Assembly: GCF_028640845.1 (NCBI RefSeq)
Contig: NC_080540.1
Span: forward strand, 161,471,438-161,535,437
Reading direction: 5' to 3'
DNA length: 64,000 bases
From: Ahaetulla prasina
Lineage: Eukaryota; Chordata; Lepidosauria; Squamata; Colubridae
How positions within the stretch are numbered: position 1 is the first letter of the stretch; each line of letters starts with the position of its first letter. Made by a program: the position numbers and the translations under genes. The notes beneath the pieces were generated by a model. The model saw only the letters and a list, made by a program, of their open reading frames with translations, was not told the DNA's origin and made no database searches. This document shows, in pieces, positions 45,406-55,191 of the stretch.

Positions 45406-45679
45406 CAGAGGTGGGTTTCAGCAGGTTCTGACCAGTTCTGGAGAACCGGTAGCGGAAATTTTGAGTAGCTTAGAGAACCAGTAGTAAAAATACTGACTGG
45501 CCCTGCCCCATCTATTCTCTGCCTCCTGAGTCCCAGCTGATGGGGAGGAAATGGGGATTTTGCAGTAACCTTCCCCTGGAGTTGGATGGGAATGGAGATT
45601 TTACAGTATCCTTCCCCTGTCATGCCCACCAAACCACACCCACAGAACCGGTAGTAAAAAAATTTGAAACCCACCACTG
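45406..45679 (-). mobile_element. hAT non-autonomous element, family A
   Basis: Ends CAGAGGTGGGTTTCAGCAGG and GAAACCCACCACTG. Identical 8-bp flanks CAATAAGG (45398-45405 and 45680-45687). Confidence 0.95.
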
Positions 45680-45949
45680 CAATAAGGCTACGTGTAAAGT
45701 ATGAGTGCAGCTGCACGGAGAGTACAAAATCTATTCCAAGGTTGCCTGCAAAGAGAGAGGTCCAAAAACTCAAGCTGGCATCCTTGATGCAAGTTTAAAA
45801 AAACATGGCGCTTCAATCATACCTTTATGGCTGACATCTTGACTTTTTTGACCATACTGATATCTTCTGTAGTAAAAAAAAATATGGCAAATTTTACTCC
45901 AATTAAAAATGTATTCCAAAATAAAAATTCCCTTCTTACCCCCATGGGT

Positions 45950-46135
45950 GATTTGTGTCCTCTCCCAGAGGCCTGAGAATTTGAGGGGTCTGTACAGAAT
46001 CTTAGTTGTTTCTATCACTGCACTTTTCTTAAGGAAGAGCTCTGACCTTGTTCCTGGGATCTGCTGGAGCCACTCTTCTGTCTTAGGAGTCACCGTTCCG
46101 AGTGCTCTTACCACTACCGGGACTACTTTGGCCTT
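45950..46135 (-). pseudogene. R4/Dong-type LINE, C-terminal end
   Basis: The minus-strand frame at 45770-46114 begins VRALGTVTPKTEEWLQQIPG, then TRSELFLKKSAVIETTKILY and RPLKFSGLW. This fits the extreme C-terminus of R4/Dong-type LINE proteins, after the restriction-like endonuclease domain, where a VVVGALGTV box is followed by LEEWLQQIPG. Just upstream, KAKVVPVVV keeps the end of that endonuclease fold. The rest of the frame beyond about residue 55 is not part of the family. Only the last part of the LINE is present. Confidence 0.7.
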
Positions 46136-46270
46136 TACGTTTCACACCCACCCTAATTATTTTATTTATTTCGTAAACATATATGCCACCCATTTCACCC
46201 AGAAGTGACTCTAAGTGGTTTACCATCATAAAAAAAAAAACCAAGCTAAAACCTTAAAACTATAAATAAC
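46136..46270 (-). repeat. LINE/SINE tail with (TTTA)-type end
   Basis: ATTATTTTATTTATTTCGTA then CCACCCATTTCACCCAGAAG and GGTTTACCATCATAAAA resemble the antisense 3' tails of squamate SINEs and their partner LINEs. Too short for family assignment. Confidence 0.4.
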
Positions 46271-49159
46271 AACACTAAGATTGTTTAAAATCAACAACCA
46301 TGGGACCAACATCTTGTTAATTTAACATCAATGCTTCTTTAACCAGCACTGATATGTAAAGTATTTCAGCATATTTCAGTACATTTCATAAGCCATGGAT
46401 GTTAAAAACAACAACAACAACAACAACAAGCAAGCAAATCAACCAAAAAACCCCCAAACAAACCCAAACTTGGCACACTGTGCAAAAAGAAGAAATATTT
46501 GTTTAGGCTACTTATATCATATCCCAGCACTTTACCTTATTCTTAGTTTTAAAATGTATCCTGGGCTGGCCTGATGACCTTGTTCTGAGGTCTTCTGGGT
46601 CCTGACTGATGTGCGTACGGGAATCCTTGCACATCCATGCTCCAGACACGATGGGAAGACTGAAGCGTCTGGAGACTGAGAACTTCTATTGTCCCCAGAA
46701 ACAGAGAGAGAGAGAGAGATGCAGCTGCTGCCATACAGAGACACAATTGCAGCGGAGATACACACACACAGGGCCTAGTTCACATGATATGGTTCCTTGA
46801 GTCAATAGGGTACATGTGCTAGTGTGTTGTGAGAACTCCCAAAAGACATTAACTGACTCTCTAATACCAGGGTATTAAGTTTCATTCTGTTCAGCTTTTT
46901 GGAGAATTATCCTGCCAATGAATAACCACGCAGACATCAGCATCCTAAGCCTTTCGAAAATGTTTTGTGCTTGAGAAGAATAAAAAAGAGGGTTAAAATA
47001 AGGGGACCAAATGAGGCAGAGTAGCCTTAAATCTGCCTCTGCTCATTTTTATGCTCAACAGACGCTTAGAAATATTTAGGAATGCTTACCGGAATCTACA
47101 TTGAAACGCAATGCATTTCACTGTATTGTGGAAGGCTGTGATTTCTAGGCCAGCTCAGGCTTTTTATCCAGGTGGTCAGTGCTGAAGGGCAGCTTTCCAG
47201 CTGGCACCTTGGTCTTCTCTCTGTTGGGTGTGTTATCTTTGCATTAGACTTGGGAAAGCCTTAAAAAGGCTCATCCTCTGAAAAATATCCACCTTAGAAG
47301 ACCTCAGCAGACGTCCTCGCTCATTCCCATCCTTTCTCTGTGATTGTCAGTTCTGAACAATTTCAGTTTGCACCAGCTATCTGTCCAACTCTGATCTAAA
47401 CTACGGTAACTTGCCTCCTGCAGAATCGTAACTTTCCATACATGCCCAGAATTAACGAAATATTTTGCATGATGGTCCATGAAACACATAACACGGGAGT
47501 CACCCACTGGGAGAACTAGGCTTTACAGCAGGGTAGGAGAAATGGCAAGAAAATCTCCGGAATGCTCTCCTAACTCAACAAACGCGTCTCCACACTGCAA
47601 AAACACTGCATAAGAAAGCCTAGCTTGTTTTTCAATGTATTAAGAAATACTCTTGATTGCGGGTAACAACAAAAGGAGAGGTAGGAAGCAGGGTTTTGAT
47701 GTTGTCCCTGGGAGCATAGCTCTGGATTCTTATGCCAGCGCAACTGGGAACAGCGCCGACCTGCCACTTCTAATCCCCCATTGTTACCATCTATTATTTA
47801 TTATCTGTAATGCTATATAATTCCCCCAGCTATATTATTAAAATCTGCAGAAGCGTTCAGAGATACCTTTGAATAGGATGCGCTCACTGGAAATTAATTG
47901 CATTCTTATTAGTTTGACAGGTCCCTTTTATTCACATGCAAATGAGCGGCAAAGAGCTCCAGAGATACTTCTGGAAAAGGGAGTTTGAGTCCTTCCAGCA
48001 ACAGCCTCCTTTGGGAAAGAGCGCCATCTAGTGATATCAAGGGTGTTAAGGTGGGAGACTTATTTCGGTGTTCCTACTGAAGGGCATCTCTCACACGCTT
48101 TGTAGTCTAAGGCCCAGTTCTCACAGGAGATGGCACTAACTGCCTCACAAACTATAAAATTAGACGCCAAGCAGGAGGGCTGTTTTGGATTCTTCCCAAG
48201 ACGCAGCTTTTTATGTGCAGGGATTTAGAAGGGATTGGTAGAGTTTAAAAAGAGAGGGAGGCTAATGCCCACAAGTGATGTTTTTTCCACTAACGCACTG
48301 ATTGCAACTAATTGGGATATTTTCTCACTTTCTTTCCTTCCTTTTTTAAAAAAACAAGGCTTGGGAAGTATTTATGCGCTTTTTAAAATAATAAGTAGAC
48401 CTTTAGCTTATACGTTTCCTGAATCAATAAAAACTGACTCGTTTGGTTCCATTCACCTAGACGTATGTCCATCCAATTCAATGGGGCCTACTACTCAGAA
48501 GTCTGAATATTTTAATCCCATATTATAAAACTGTGTTTTCAAAAGATAAAATTTCTGTCGAAATGAAACATGGATGCCAGATCTGGGCTGCAAATATCTG
48601 GCATCCAGGATTAGATGGCAGAACAGAGAGACAATTACCTGTAGTTCAATTTAAATATCACCCAAATTTGCCCAACCCAAATCAAGGCACTCTACTTCAA
48701 GCAGCAATTCATTGCATTTATCCATCCTCACTTACCAGCTAGTCCTAGCCCAACAAAGGGTTAGGGATCTAAAATATTACAATTATAAACCATGAGTTAT
48801 GATTCGGCATAATATATGAACTCATCCATAGGTAAACGATAGCTTATTGATCCAGTCATAAAGATCCAGCTAAATGTCTGTTACAGAAGGCTGCCCCAAT
48901 GAATTTCCTTGATAGATGCTTTTTGAAAAGATGTATCCATGGTTGTATACAATGTTGGAATTCATTATTGGAATGTATTTCTATGCAACAATGACAGTAG
49001 TAAGCCAGTAGATGGCGGTATTTACAAGTTTGGATCTATGGTAATTACTCTATGCTCTTGTTTTGAGTAATTTCCTGTTACAGTTAAAATAGTTGAGCAG
49101 TAAAGCACATGGTGACTGTATTCTTTGTTTGCTCTGTATGTGGTGTTTTATATAAACAG
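46271..49159. other. No gene recognised; longest repeat-poor stretch
   Basis: Only short (AAC)n (46410-46430) and (GA)n (46704-46718) runs and a CAATGGGGCCTACTACTCAG block (48480-48499, seen in old dispersed elements) are recognised. No open frame has a recognisable domain or trustworthy splice sites. This would be the best place to look for conserved non-coding sequence. Confidence 0.35.
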
Positions 49160-49545
49160 AATTTCTAATGTACAATCTACACAAGGTTGGCTTTGAAGGG
49201 TATCTAGAAGCTTCAACCATGCAAGATGCAGCAGTGCAAATAACTTGTGTAATGTGCATTGATTGCCAATTTGCTTCTCAGTCCAAGGTACTGGCTATGA
49301 TCTTTAAAATCTTACATGGCATGAGGCTGGGTTATTTGAGGACTGCTTCTCTCCAGTTACATCTACCTGTCCTACCAGGCCTGTCAGGAGAGGGATGTTT
49401 TGACTCCTATTAATCAGGGAGTTTTGTGGGCAGAACCTGAGAAGAAAGCCTTTTCTGTTCTAGGAAGAACTTCATTCCCTCTGAGGTGAAGCTGGTTCCA
49501 ACCCTGAAGGCCTTCCAGAAGGTCCTCAAAACATGATATTGTCAA
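49160..49545 (+). pseudogene. L2-clade LINE C-terminal fragment
   Basis: An 81-codon frame (49168-49413) contains DCQFASQSKVLAMIFKILHG, then MRLGYLRTASLQ. This fits the L2 C-terminal box WLPVxxRIxFKVLVLTFKALHG followed by GPGYLRDRL. The downstream sequence GAGAAGAAAGCCTTTTCTGT and AAGGCCTTCCAGAAGGTCCT encodes, out of frame, the following RAFSVVAPRLWNELP and FRKxLKTYLF boxes. Sense orientation, disrupted by frameshifts and a stop. Confidence 0.7.
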
Positions 49546-49556
49546 TTATCCTGGGA

Positions 49557-49690
49557 CTCTTATTTATTTATTTTATTTATTTATTTAAGTTTGTCATAAC
49601 AATATACACAAGCATAACACAAAAAGATTATATAATATATAAACATATATATGAGGAGAAACAAGGAAGTATAAGCATATATATATATAT
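49557..49690 (-). repeat. L3-like LINE 3' end, left half of a split copy
   Basis: A (TTTA)n tail followed by AAGTTTGTCATAACAATATA, CACAAGCATAACACAAAAAG and an AT-rich tract. The order continues at 54210 on the far side of the Penelope pair, where the next block of the same LINE 3' UTR (GGACAGGAACGGTAGGCACG) begins. Confidence 0.7.
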
Positions 49691-49779
49691 TTGTTTTCTG
49701 AGGTTTTCGCGGGTGTTTGTATGTAGGTCTTTGGTTATTCGGGTTTTTTCCCGCGTAAAATTGGAAGTGTCTTGGCGAC

Positions 49780-49810
49780 GTTTCGACGAAGTCTCATTCG
49801 TCATCTTCAG
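49780..49810 (-). ncRNA. Hammerhead-like motif, left PLE arm
   Basis: On the minus strand: CTGAAGA (49810 to 49804), one T, a perfect 6-bp stem GACGAA/TTCGTC with loop TGAGAC, then GAAAC (49784 to 49780). This keeps the CUGANGA and GAAA core of hammerhead ribozymes. One unpaired base between core and stem II, and no clear stem III, are departures from the consensus. Confidence 0.45.
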
Positions 49811-50379
49811 GCTTCAGCTTCGTGCTTCTGGGAGCAATGTGTGATCGCAGCTGTTTCTTCCTTTTAACTGCTAGTGGGGATTTGAACTGATTGGGTGGGA
49901 GCTTGGCTGTGCTCTGATTGGATGGGGGTTTTTGTGCTCTGATTGGCTGGGGTGTGTCCTGTGTTGGTGGGGGCTTGGTGGTGCACAGTGTAGTCTGGGT
50001 TGCAGGGGGATTTGAGCTGGTGAGCTGCATAGCTGTTGTTTGGCTTTGTGGTCGTGCTACATCTTCATAGTGGGTGTCAGTCTGCTGCATGTATGGATTG
50101 GAGGGGTTTGAAATGGCTAATGTTGCAGCTGCGGTCTGGCTTCTGGTCCTTGGTCGTGCTTCATGATCAGTGTGGGTTTGGGTCTGCTTTGTGGGTGGAT
50201 GTGTGGTGGTGACATCCTGTGTGGACCTCGTGAGTGTGGGTCTGGTGTCATTCCTTGTGTTAGGGACTTGTTTGTCAATAAGCAGGTTTCCAAATGGCTG
50301 GTAGGCGGGAGGTATCATCTCGTTTGTTCATGCTGTGTGGGCGTTTTCTATCTCAATGGCTTCTCTGATTATTCTGTTG

Positions 50380-50580
50380 TTAAAGTGTTCAGTTTTGGCG
50401 ATAGTTCTGGTCTTTTAAAGTCAATATCGTGTCCTGTGACTTTAAAGTGTTGGACCAGGAAGAAGTTAGTTCCTCTTTTTGAATGAGTTCTTGTGTTCTT
50501 CAATGCGTGCACTTATTCTTCTGTTGGTTTGTCCAATGTATGTGGTGGGGCAGGCGGTGCATGGGATTTCATATACTCCT
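50380..50580 (-). pseudogene. PLE GIY-YIG endonuclease domain, left arm
   Basis: Minus strand encodes GVYEIPCTACPTTYIGQT, then NRRISARIEEHKNSFKKRN. GVYEIPC and TYIGQT are the two halves of the GIY-YIG signature in Penelope-like proteins, and ARIEEHK provides the following basic and acidic residues. The CTAC segment matches the spaced Cys of the family's zinc-like insertion. A frameshift follows near the Lys-rich run (a homopolymer of A), beyond which the frame resumes as NNRIIREAIEIENAHTA. This domain nicks DNA for target-primed reverse transcription. Confidence 0.8.
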
Positions 50581-50866
50581 TGATTTTCTAACTCAATTTT
50601 GTCTTTGGGGTTTCTTAGGATGGTGGATATTTTTTGGTTTGTGCAGAATGCTGTCTTGATGTTATGTTTGTGGAGGATCTTGCTGATTCTGTCTGTGGTG
50701 CCTTTTATATATGGGAGGAGGGCTGTGCCATTTTCTTGCTCTCTGTCTTGGGTTTTAGTGGGGGGTTCTTTTTGGATTAGTTTGGTAATCTTATTTCTCT
50801 GGAATCCATTGGATGTTAGTACGTTTGTGAGAGTGTGTAGTTCGGTTTTTAGGTGTTGTTCATCAG

Positions 50867-51259
50867 CTAAGCATTTTGTTCTAGAGATGAGTGTCTTGGC
50901 TCTGAGTTGATCTGTGCTGGGTGGTGGTGTGAGAGTGCATGCAGATAGCGGTTTGTGTGTGTTTTCTTCTGGTAGATGGTGTGTCCTAGGGAGCCATTGG
51001 GTTTCTTGTAGACTAAGACATCTAGGAAGGGAAGTTGGTTGTTAACTTCTGTTTCCATGGTGAACTGTATTTTGGGGTGTAGGCTATTGAGGTGTGTGAG
51101 GAAGTTTTCATAGTTTTCTTTCCCGTGTGGCCAGATTATGAAGGTGTCGTCTACGTATCTGAGCCAGAGTTTGGGTTTGTGATCAGATTTTTCTAGTGCT
51201 TGGGTTTCAAAGTGTTCCATGTAGAGGTTGGCAATGACAGGTGAGAGGGGTGATCCCAT
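50867..51259 (-). pseudogene. PLE reverse transcriptase, motif B-C segment (second duplicate)
   Basis: A 130-codon frame begins MGSPLSPVIANLYMEHFETQ (motif B region, with an upstream EGAP) and has motif C WLRYVDDTFIIW with YVDD at residues 35-38 (about 51146-51157). Then come NFLTHLNSLHPKIQFTMETE and NNQLPFLDVLVYKKPNGSLG, typical of PLE reverse transcriptases (palm and thumb). It stops at a frameshift near 50900. Catalytic aspartates are intact. It is the downstream copy of a tandem duplication whose other copy lies at 51355-51942. Confidence 0.9.
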
Positions 51260-51354
51260 GGGTGTGCCTTCTATTTGTTTGTATTTTTGTCCGTTATAGA
51301 TGAAGTATGTGTTGGATAGGCAGTGGTTGGTCAGATCTAGGATGTGCTTGGGGG

Positions 51355-51942
51355 TTATATTTGTGGAGGATCTTGCTGATTCTGTCTGTGGTGCCTTTTA
51401 TATATGGGAGGAGGGCTGTGCCATTTCTTGCTCTCTGTCTTGGGTTTTAGTGGGGGTTCTTTTTGGATTAGTTTGGTAATCTTATTTCTCTGGAATCCAT
51501 TGGATGTTAGTACGTTTGTGAGTGTGTAGTTCGGTTTTAGGTGTTGTTCATCAGCTAAGCATTTTGTTCTAGAGATGAGTGTCTTGGCTCTGAGTTGATC
51601 TGTGCTGGGTGGTGGTGTGAGAGTGCATGCAGATAGCGGTTTGTGTGTGTTTTCTTCTGGTAGATGGTGTGTCCTAGGGGATTGGGTTTCTTGTAGACTA
51701 AGACATCTAGGAAGGAAGTTGGTTGTTAACTTCTGTTTCCATGGTGAACTGTATTTTGGGGTGTAGGCTATTGAGGTGTGTGAGGAAGTTTTCAAGTTTT
51801 CTTTCCCGTGTGGCCAGATTATGAAGGTGTCGTCTACGTATCTGAGCCAGAGTTTGGGTTTGTGATCAGATTTTTCTAGTGCTTGGATTTCAAAGTGTTC
51901 CATGTAGAGTTTGGCAATGACAGGTGAGAGGTGAAATCCCAT
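51355..51942 (-). pseudogene. PLE reverse transcriptase, motif B-C segment (first duplicate)
   Basis: A 195-codon frame starts MGFHLSPVIAKLYMEHFEIQ and has YVDD at residues 35-38 (51829-51840). It then shifts frame after KENLKTSS, because of a missing base relative to 50867-51259. From there the frame reads out-of-family residues until TLISRTKCLADEQHLKPNYT, which is the true family frame again. In the other duplicate the same segment reads KENYENFLTHLNSLHP. Differences from the second duplicate are mostly one-base indels. Confidence 0.85.
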
Positions 51943-52055
51943 GGGTGCTCCTTCTATTTGTTTGTATTTTTGTTATAGATGAAGTATGTGTTGGATAGGC
52001 AGTGGTTGGTCAGATCTAGGATGTGCTTGGGGGTTATATTTGTTTTGGATAGCTG

Positions 52056-52256
52056 TCAAGGCTTCTTTGATTGGCACTTGGGTGAAGAGGATATGACATC
52101 AAAGCTCACGAGTAGGTCGCTGGGCTGTAAGTTTTGTTTCTTTATGATCTCTATGAACTGGAATGAGTTTTTTTGAGGCGATGGATTCTGCATAGGGCTG
52201 TAGTTGTTTGGCGAAATTTGGCTCACCTCTACAAACCTAGCCAAATTTCTCGCCAA
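52056..52256 (-). pseudogene. PLE RT motif A region, left arm
   Basis: Minus-strand frame with NSFQFIEIIKKQNLQPSDLL followed by VSFDVIS. FDV is the family's motif A with the catalytic Asp. The next residues SLFTQVP are lost to a frameshift (SSPKCQ). The start of this frame lies in the central spacer and is not a true start. Confidence 0.8.
52214..52248. repeat. Centre of the PLE inverted repeat
   Basis: AAATTTGGCT (52214-52223) and AGCCAAATTT (52239-52248) are inverted around the 15-nt spacer CACCTCTACAAACCT. Outwards the arms remain complementary, with small indels, to about 49.7 and 54.05 kb. Confidence 0.95.
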
Positions 52257-52521
52257 ACAACTACAGCCCTATGCAGAATCCATCGCCTCACACGTAAAAA
52301 ACTCATTCCAGTTCATAGAGATCATAAAGAAACAAAACTTACAGCCCAGCGACCTACTCGTGAGCTTTGATGTCATATCCCTCTTCACCCAAGTGCCAAT
52401 CAAAGAAGCCTTGACAGCTATCCAAAACAAATATAACCCCCCCAAGCACATCCTAGATCTGTCCAACCACTGCCTATCAACACATACTTCATCTATAACG
52501 GACAAAAATACAAACAAATAG
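52239..52521 (+). pseudogene. PLE RT motif A region, right arm
   Basis: The frame 52204-52521 reads LAKFLAKQLQPYAESIASHV, then EIIKKQNLQPSDLL and the motif A block LVSFDVISLFTQVPIKEAL (about residues 52-70), matching the Penelope consensus SFDVVSLFTNVP. It goes on through ALTAIQNKYN to a frameshift near 52480. Only 12 or so residues at the 5' end come from the spacer. The left arm has the same segment with an early frameshift. Confidence 0.85.
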
Positions 52522-52529
52522 AAGGCGCA

Positions 52530-52975
52530 CCCATGGGATCACCCTCTCACCTGTCATTGCCAACCTCTACATGGAACACTTTGAAACCCAAGCACTAGAA
52601 AAATCTGATCACAAACCCAAACTCTGGCTCAGATCGTGAGCGACACCTTCATAATCTGGCCACACGGAAAGAAAAACTTGAAAACTTCCTCACACACCTC
52701 AATAGCCTACACCCCAAAATACAGTTCACCATGGAAACAGAAGTTAACAACCAACTTCCCTTCCTAGATGTCTTAGTCTACAAGAAACCCAATGGCTCCC
52801 TAGGACACACCATCTACCAGAAGAAAACACACACAAACCGCTATCTGCATGCACTCTCACACCACCACCCAGCACAGATCAACTCCGTAGCCAAGACACT
52901 CATCTCTAGAACAAAATGCTTAGCTGACGAACAACACCTAAAACCGAACTACACACTCTCACAAACGTACTAACA
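52530..52975 (+). pseudogene. PLE RT motif B-C region, right arm, YVDD destroyed
   Basis: EGAPMGS, then ANLYMEHFETQALEKSDHKP and KLWLR are intact across frames. At motif C, where both left-arm copies have AGATACGTAGACGAC (RYVDD), this arm reads AGATCGTGAGCGAC (52631-52644), which lacks one base and gives a stop. After it, METEVNNQLPFLDVLVYKKP (from 52731) resumes. Loss of the catalytic YVDD makes this copy unable to reverse transcribe. Confidence 0.9.
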
Positions 52976-53194
52976 TCCAATGGATTCCAGAGAAATAAGA
53001 TTACCAAACTAATCCAAAAAGAACCCCCCACTAAAACCCAAGACAGAGAGCAAGAAAATGGCACAGCCCTCCTCCCATATATAAAAGGCACCACAGACAG
53101 AATCAGCAAGATCCTCCACAAACATAACATCAAGACAGCATTCTGCACAAACCAAAAAATATCCACCATCCTAAGAAACCCCAAAGACAAAATT

Positions 53195-53425
53195 GAGTTA
53201 GAAAATCAAGGGTATATGAAATCCCATGCACGCCTGCCCCACCACATACATTGGACAAACCAACAGAAGAATAAGTGCGCATTGAAGAACACAAGAACTC
53301 ATTCAAAAGAGGAACCAACTTCTTCCCTGGTCCAACACTTTAAAGTCACAGGACACGATATTGACTTTAAAAGACCAGAACTATCGCCAAAACTGAACAC
53401 TTTAACAACAGAATAATCAGAGAAG
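53195..53425 (+). pseudogene. PLE GIY-YIG endonuclease domain, right arm
   Basis: In changing frames the arm encodes VYEIPC, TTYIGQTNRRISA and EEHKNSFKRGTN, then VQHFKVTGHDIDFKRPELSP. A one-base deletion near CATGCACGCC and another near GTGCGCATTG break the frame compared with the left arm. After the domain, NKRDDTSAYQPF-like sequence corresponds to the short C-terminal tail. Confidence 0.8.
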
Positions 53426-53969
53426 CCATTGAGATAAACGCCCACACAGCATGAACAAACGAGATGACACCTCCGCCTACCAGCCATTTGGAAACCCACC
53501 CTTATTGACAAACGAGTCCCTAACACGAGGAATGACACCAGACCCACACTCACGAGGTCCACACAGGATGTCACCACCGCACATCCACCCAGAAAGCAGA
53601 CCCAAACCCACACTGATCATGAAGCACGACCAAGGACCAGAAGCCAGACCGCAGCTGCAACATTAGCCATCTCAAACCCCTCCAATCCATACATGCAGCA
53701 GACTGACACCCACTATGAAGATGTAGCACGACCACAAAGCCAAACAACAGCTATGCAGCTCACCAGCTCAAATCCCCCTGCAACACAGACTAAACTGAGC
53801 ACAAACAAGCCCCCACCAACACAGGACACACCCCAGCCAATCAGAGCACAAAACCCCCATCCAATCAGAGCACAGCCAAGCTCCCACCCAATCAGTTCAA
53901 ACCCCACTAGCAGTTAAAGGAAGAAACAGCTGCGATCACACATTGCTCCCAGAAGCACGAAGCTGAAGC

Positions 53970-54003
53970 CTGAAGATGACGAATGAGACTTCGTCGAAAT
54001 GTC
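53970..54003 (+). ncRNA. Hammerhead-like motif, right PLE arm
   Basis: CTGAAGA (53970-53976), T, stem GACGAA (53978-53983) and TTCGTC (53990-53995) around TGAGAC, then GAAAT (53996-54000) and GTC. It differs from the left arm only by C to T after GAAA, which improves pairing of TGTC with GACA downstream (54000-54003 with about 54009-54012). Confidence 0.45.
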
Positions 54004-54054
54004 GCCAAGACACTTCCAATTTTACACGGGAGAAAACCCGAACAACCAAAGACC

Positions 54055-54490
<436 letters not shown>

Positions 54491-54611
54491 GCTTAAATGG
54501 GATGCACTTTCTTGTATGTCTTTCTGCCATTTTGTTTTTAATGTTCTAGTTTTATTTTGGTTGTATTTCATTGGGTTTTCAAATGCATTTGATTGTTTTA
54601 TTATGTATGCC

Positions 54612-54815
54612 ATGGAGTCAGTTTGGTGTAGTGTTAAAGCATCAGGCTAGAAAGAGGGAGAGGGTGATTTCTAGCCCTGCCTTAGGCACAAAATCAGCTG
54701 GTGACTAGGGGCCAGTCATTAAATCTCAGCGATAGGAAGGAGGCAAGGGCAAACCACTTCCAAAAGGAACTTACCTAGAAAACTGGTCTAGTCCCCCACT
54801 GATTGAGATGGGCAG
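54612..54815 (+). repeat. tRNA-derived SINE, second family
   Basis: GAGTCAGTTTGGTGTAGTGT then TAAAGCATCAGGCTAGAAAG (A box area) and GGTGATTTCTAGCCCTGCC (B box area), followed by GGGCCAGTCATTAAATCTCA and a central domain. The 3' tail (GGCGGCTATATAAATTAGAT) lies beyond the hAT element at 54816-55024. Confidence 0.8.
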
Positions 54816-55024
54816 CAGTGGTGGGTTGCTCCTGGTTCGGTCCGGTTCTATAGAACCAGTAATAAAACTGGTGGGAGGCTCCACCCACCCGCCACGATGT
54901 CATCATGGGTGATCTTCGCTTGCACAGAAGGTTCTGCGCATGCGCAGAAATACGTGGGTGTGCACGAGTGAAGCAAGCACATGTGCACACTCCTGTTGCA
55001 AACCGGTAGAAGTGGAACCCACCC
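54816..55024. mobile_element. hAT non-autonomous element, family B
   Basis: Starts CAGTGGTGGGTTGCTCC and ends AGTGGAACCCACCC. The flanks ATGGGCAG and GACAGGCG are only weakly similar, and the final TG is missing, so the right end is probably trimmed. It splits a SINE. Confidence 0.8.
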
Positions 55025-55063
55025 GACAGGCGGCTATATAAATTAGATGATTGATAGATGATG

Positions 55064-55064
55064 T

Positions 55065-55136
<72 letters not shown>

Positions 55137-55146
55137 GCAGGCAGGC

Positions 55147-55190
<44 letters not shown>
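55064..55190. repeat. (GATA)n then (GACA)n array (Bkm-type)
   Basis: A pure GATA run passes through a few GGCA units into a pure GACA run. GATA next to GACA is the composition of the banded-krait minor satellite described from snake sex chromosomes. It begins directly at a SINE 3' tail. Confidence 0.95.

Positions 55191-55191
<1 letters not shown>

Larger units (their letters stand above)
50661..52032 (-). repeat. Tandem duplication of about 0.68 kb inside the left PLE arm
   Basis: The units are 50661-51353 and 51354-52032. The junction joins the sequence GTTATATTTGT (at 52033 in the upstream copy) to GTTATGTTTGTGGAGG (at 50661) as GTTATATTTGTGGAGG (51354). The two breakpoints share about 11 bp with one mismatch. 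Copies differ mainly by small indels in homopolymers. Confidence 0.9.
49691..52223 (-). mobile_element. Penelope-like element, left arm of inverted pair
   Basis: Minus-strand PLE lacking its 5' part. From the centre outwards: RT motif A region, two tandem copies of the YVDD region, a GIY-YIG endonuclease, and a 3' region ending in the hammerhead-like block and a tail containing CCCGAATAACCAAAGACC. In PLEs, RT plus GIY-YIG nuclease perform retrotransposition. Truncation, duplication and stops make this copy inactive. Confidence 0.85.

Noticed and set aside
49794..50318. A 174-codon Pro/Thr/Gln-rich minus-strand frame downstream of the PLE endonuclease
   Set aside because: The expected PLE C-terminal tail, NKRDDTSRLPAIWKPAY, is in another frame at this place and then stops. 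The Pro/Thr-rich frame is then 3' UTR read by chance, and in the right arm it is broken.
52214..52248. Inverted repeat as a pure fold-back sequencing artefact
   Set aside because: A fold-back read would place inverted copies of the same flank on both sides. Here the flanks are consecutive, non-inverted parts of one LINE. The artefact remains possible for the exact centre only.
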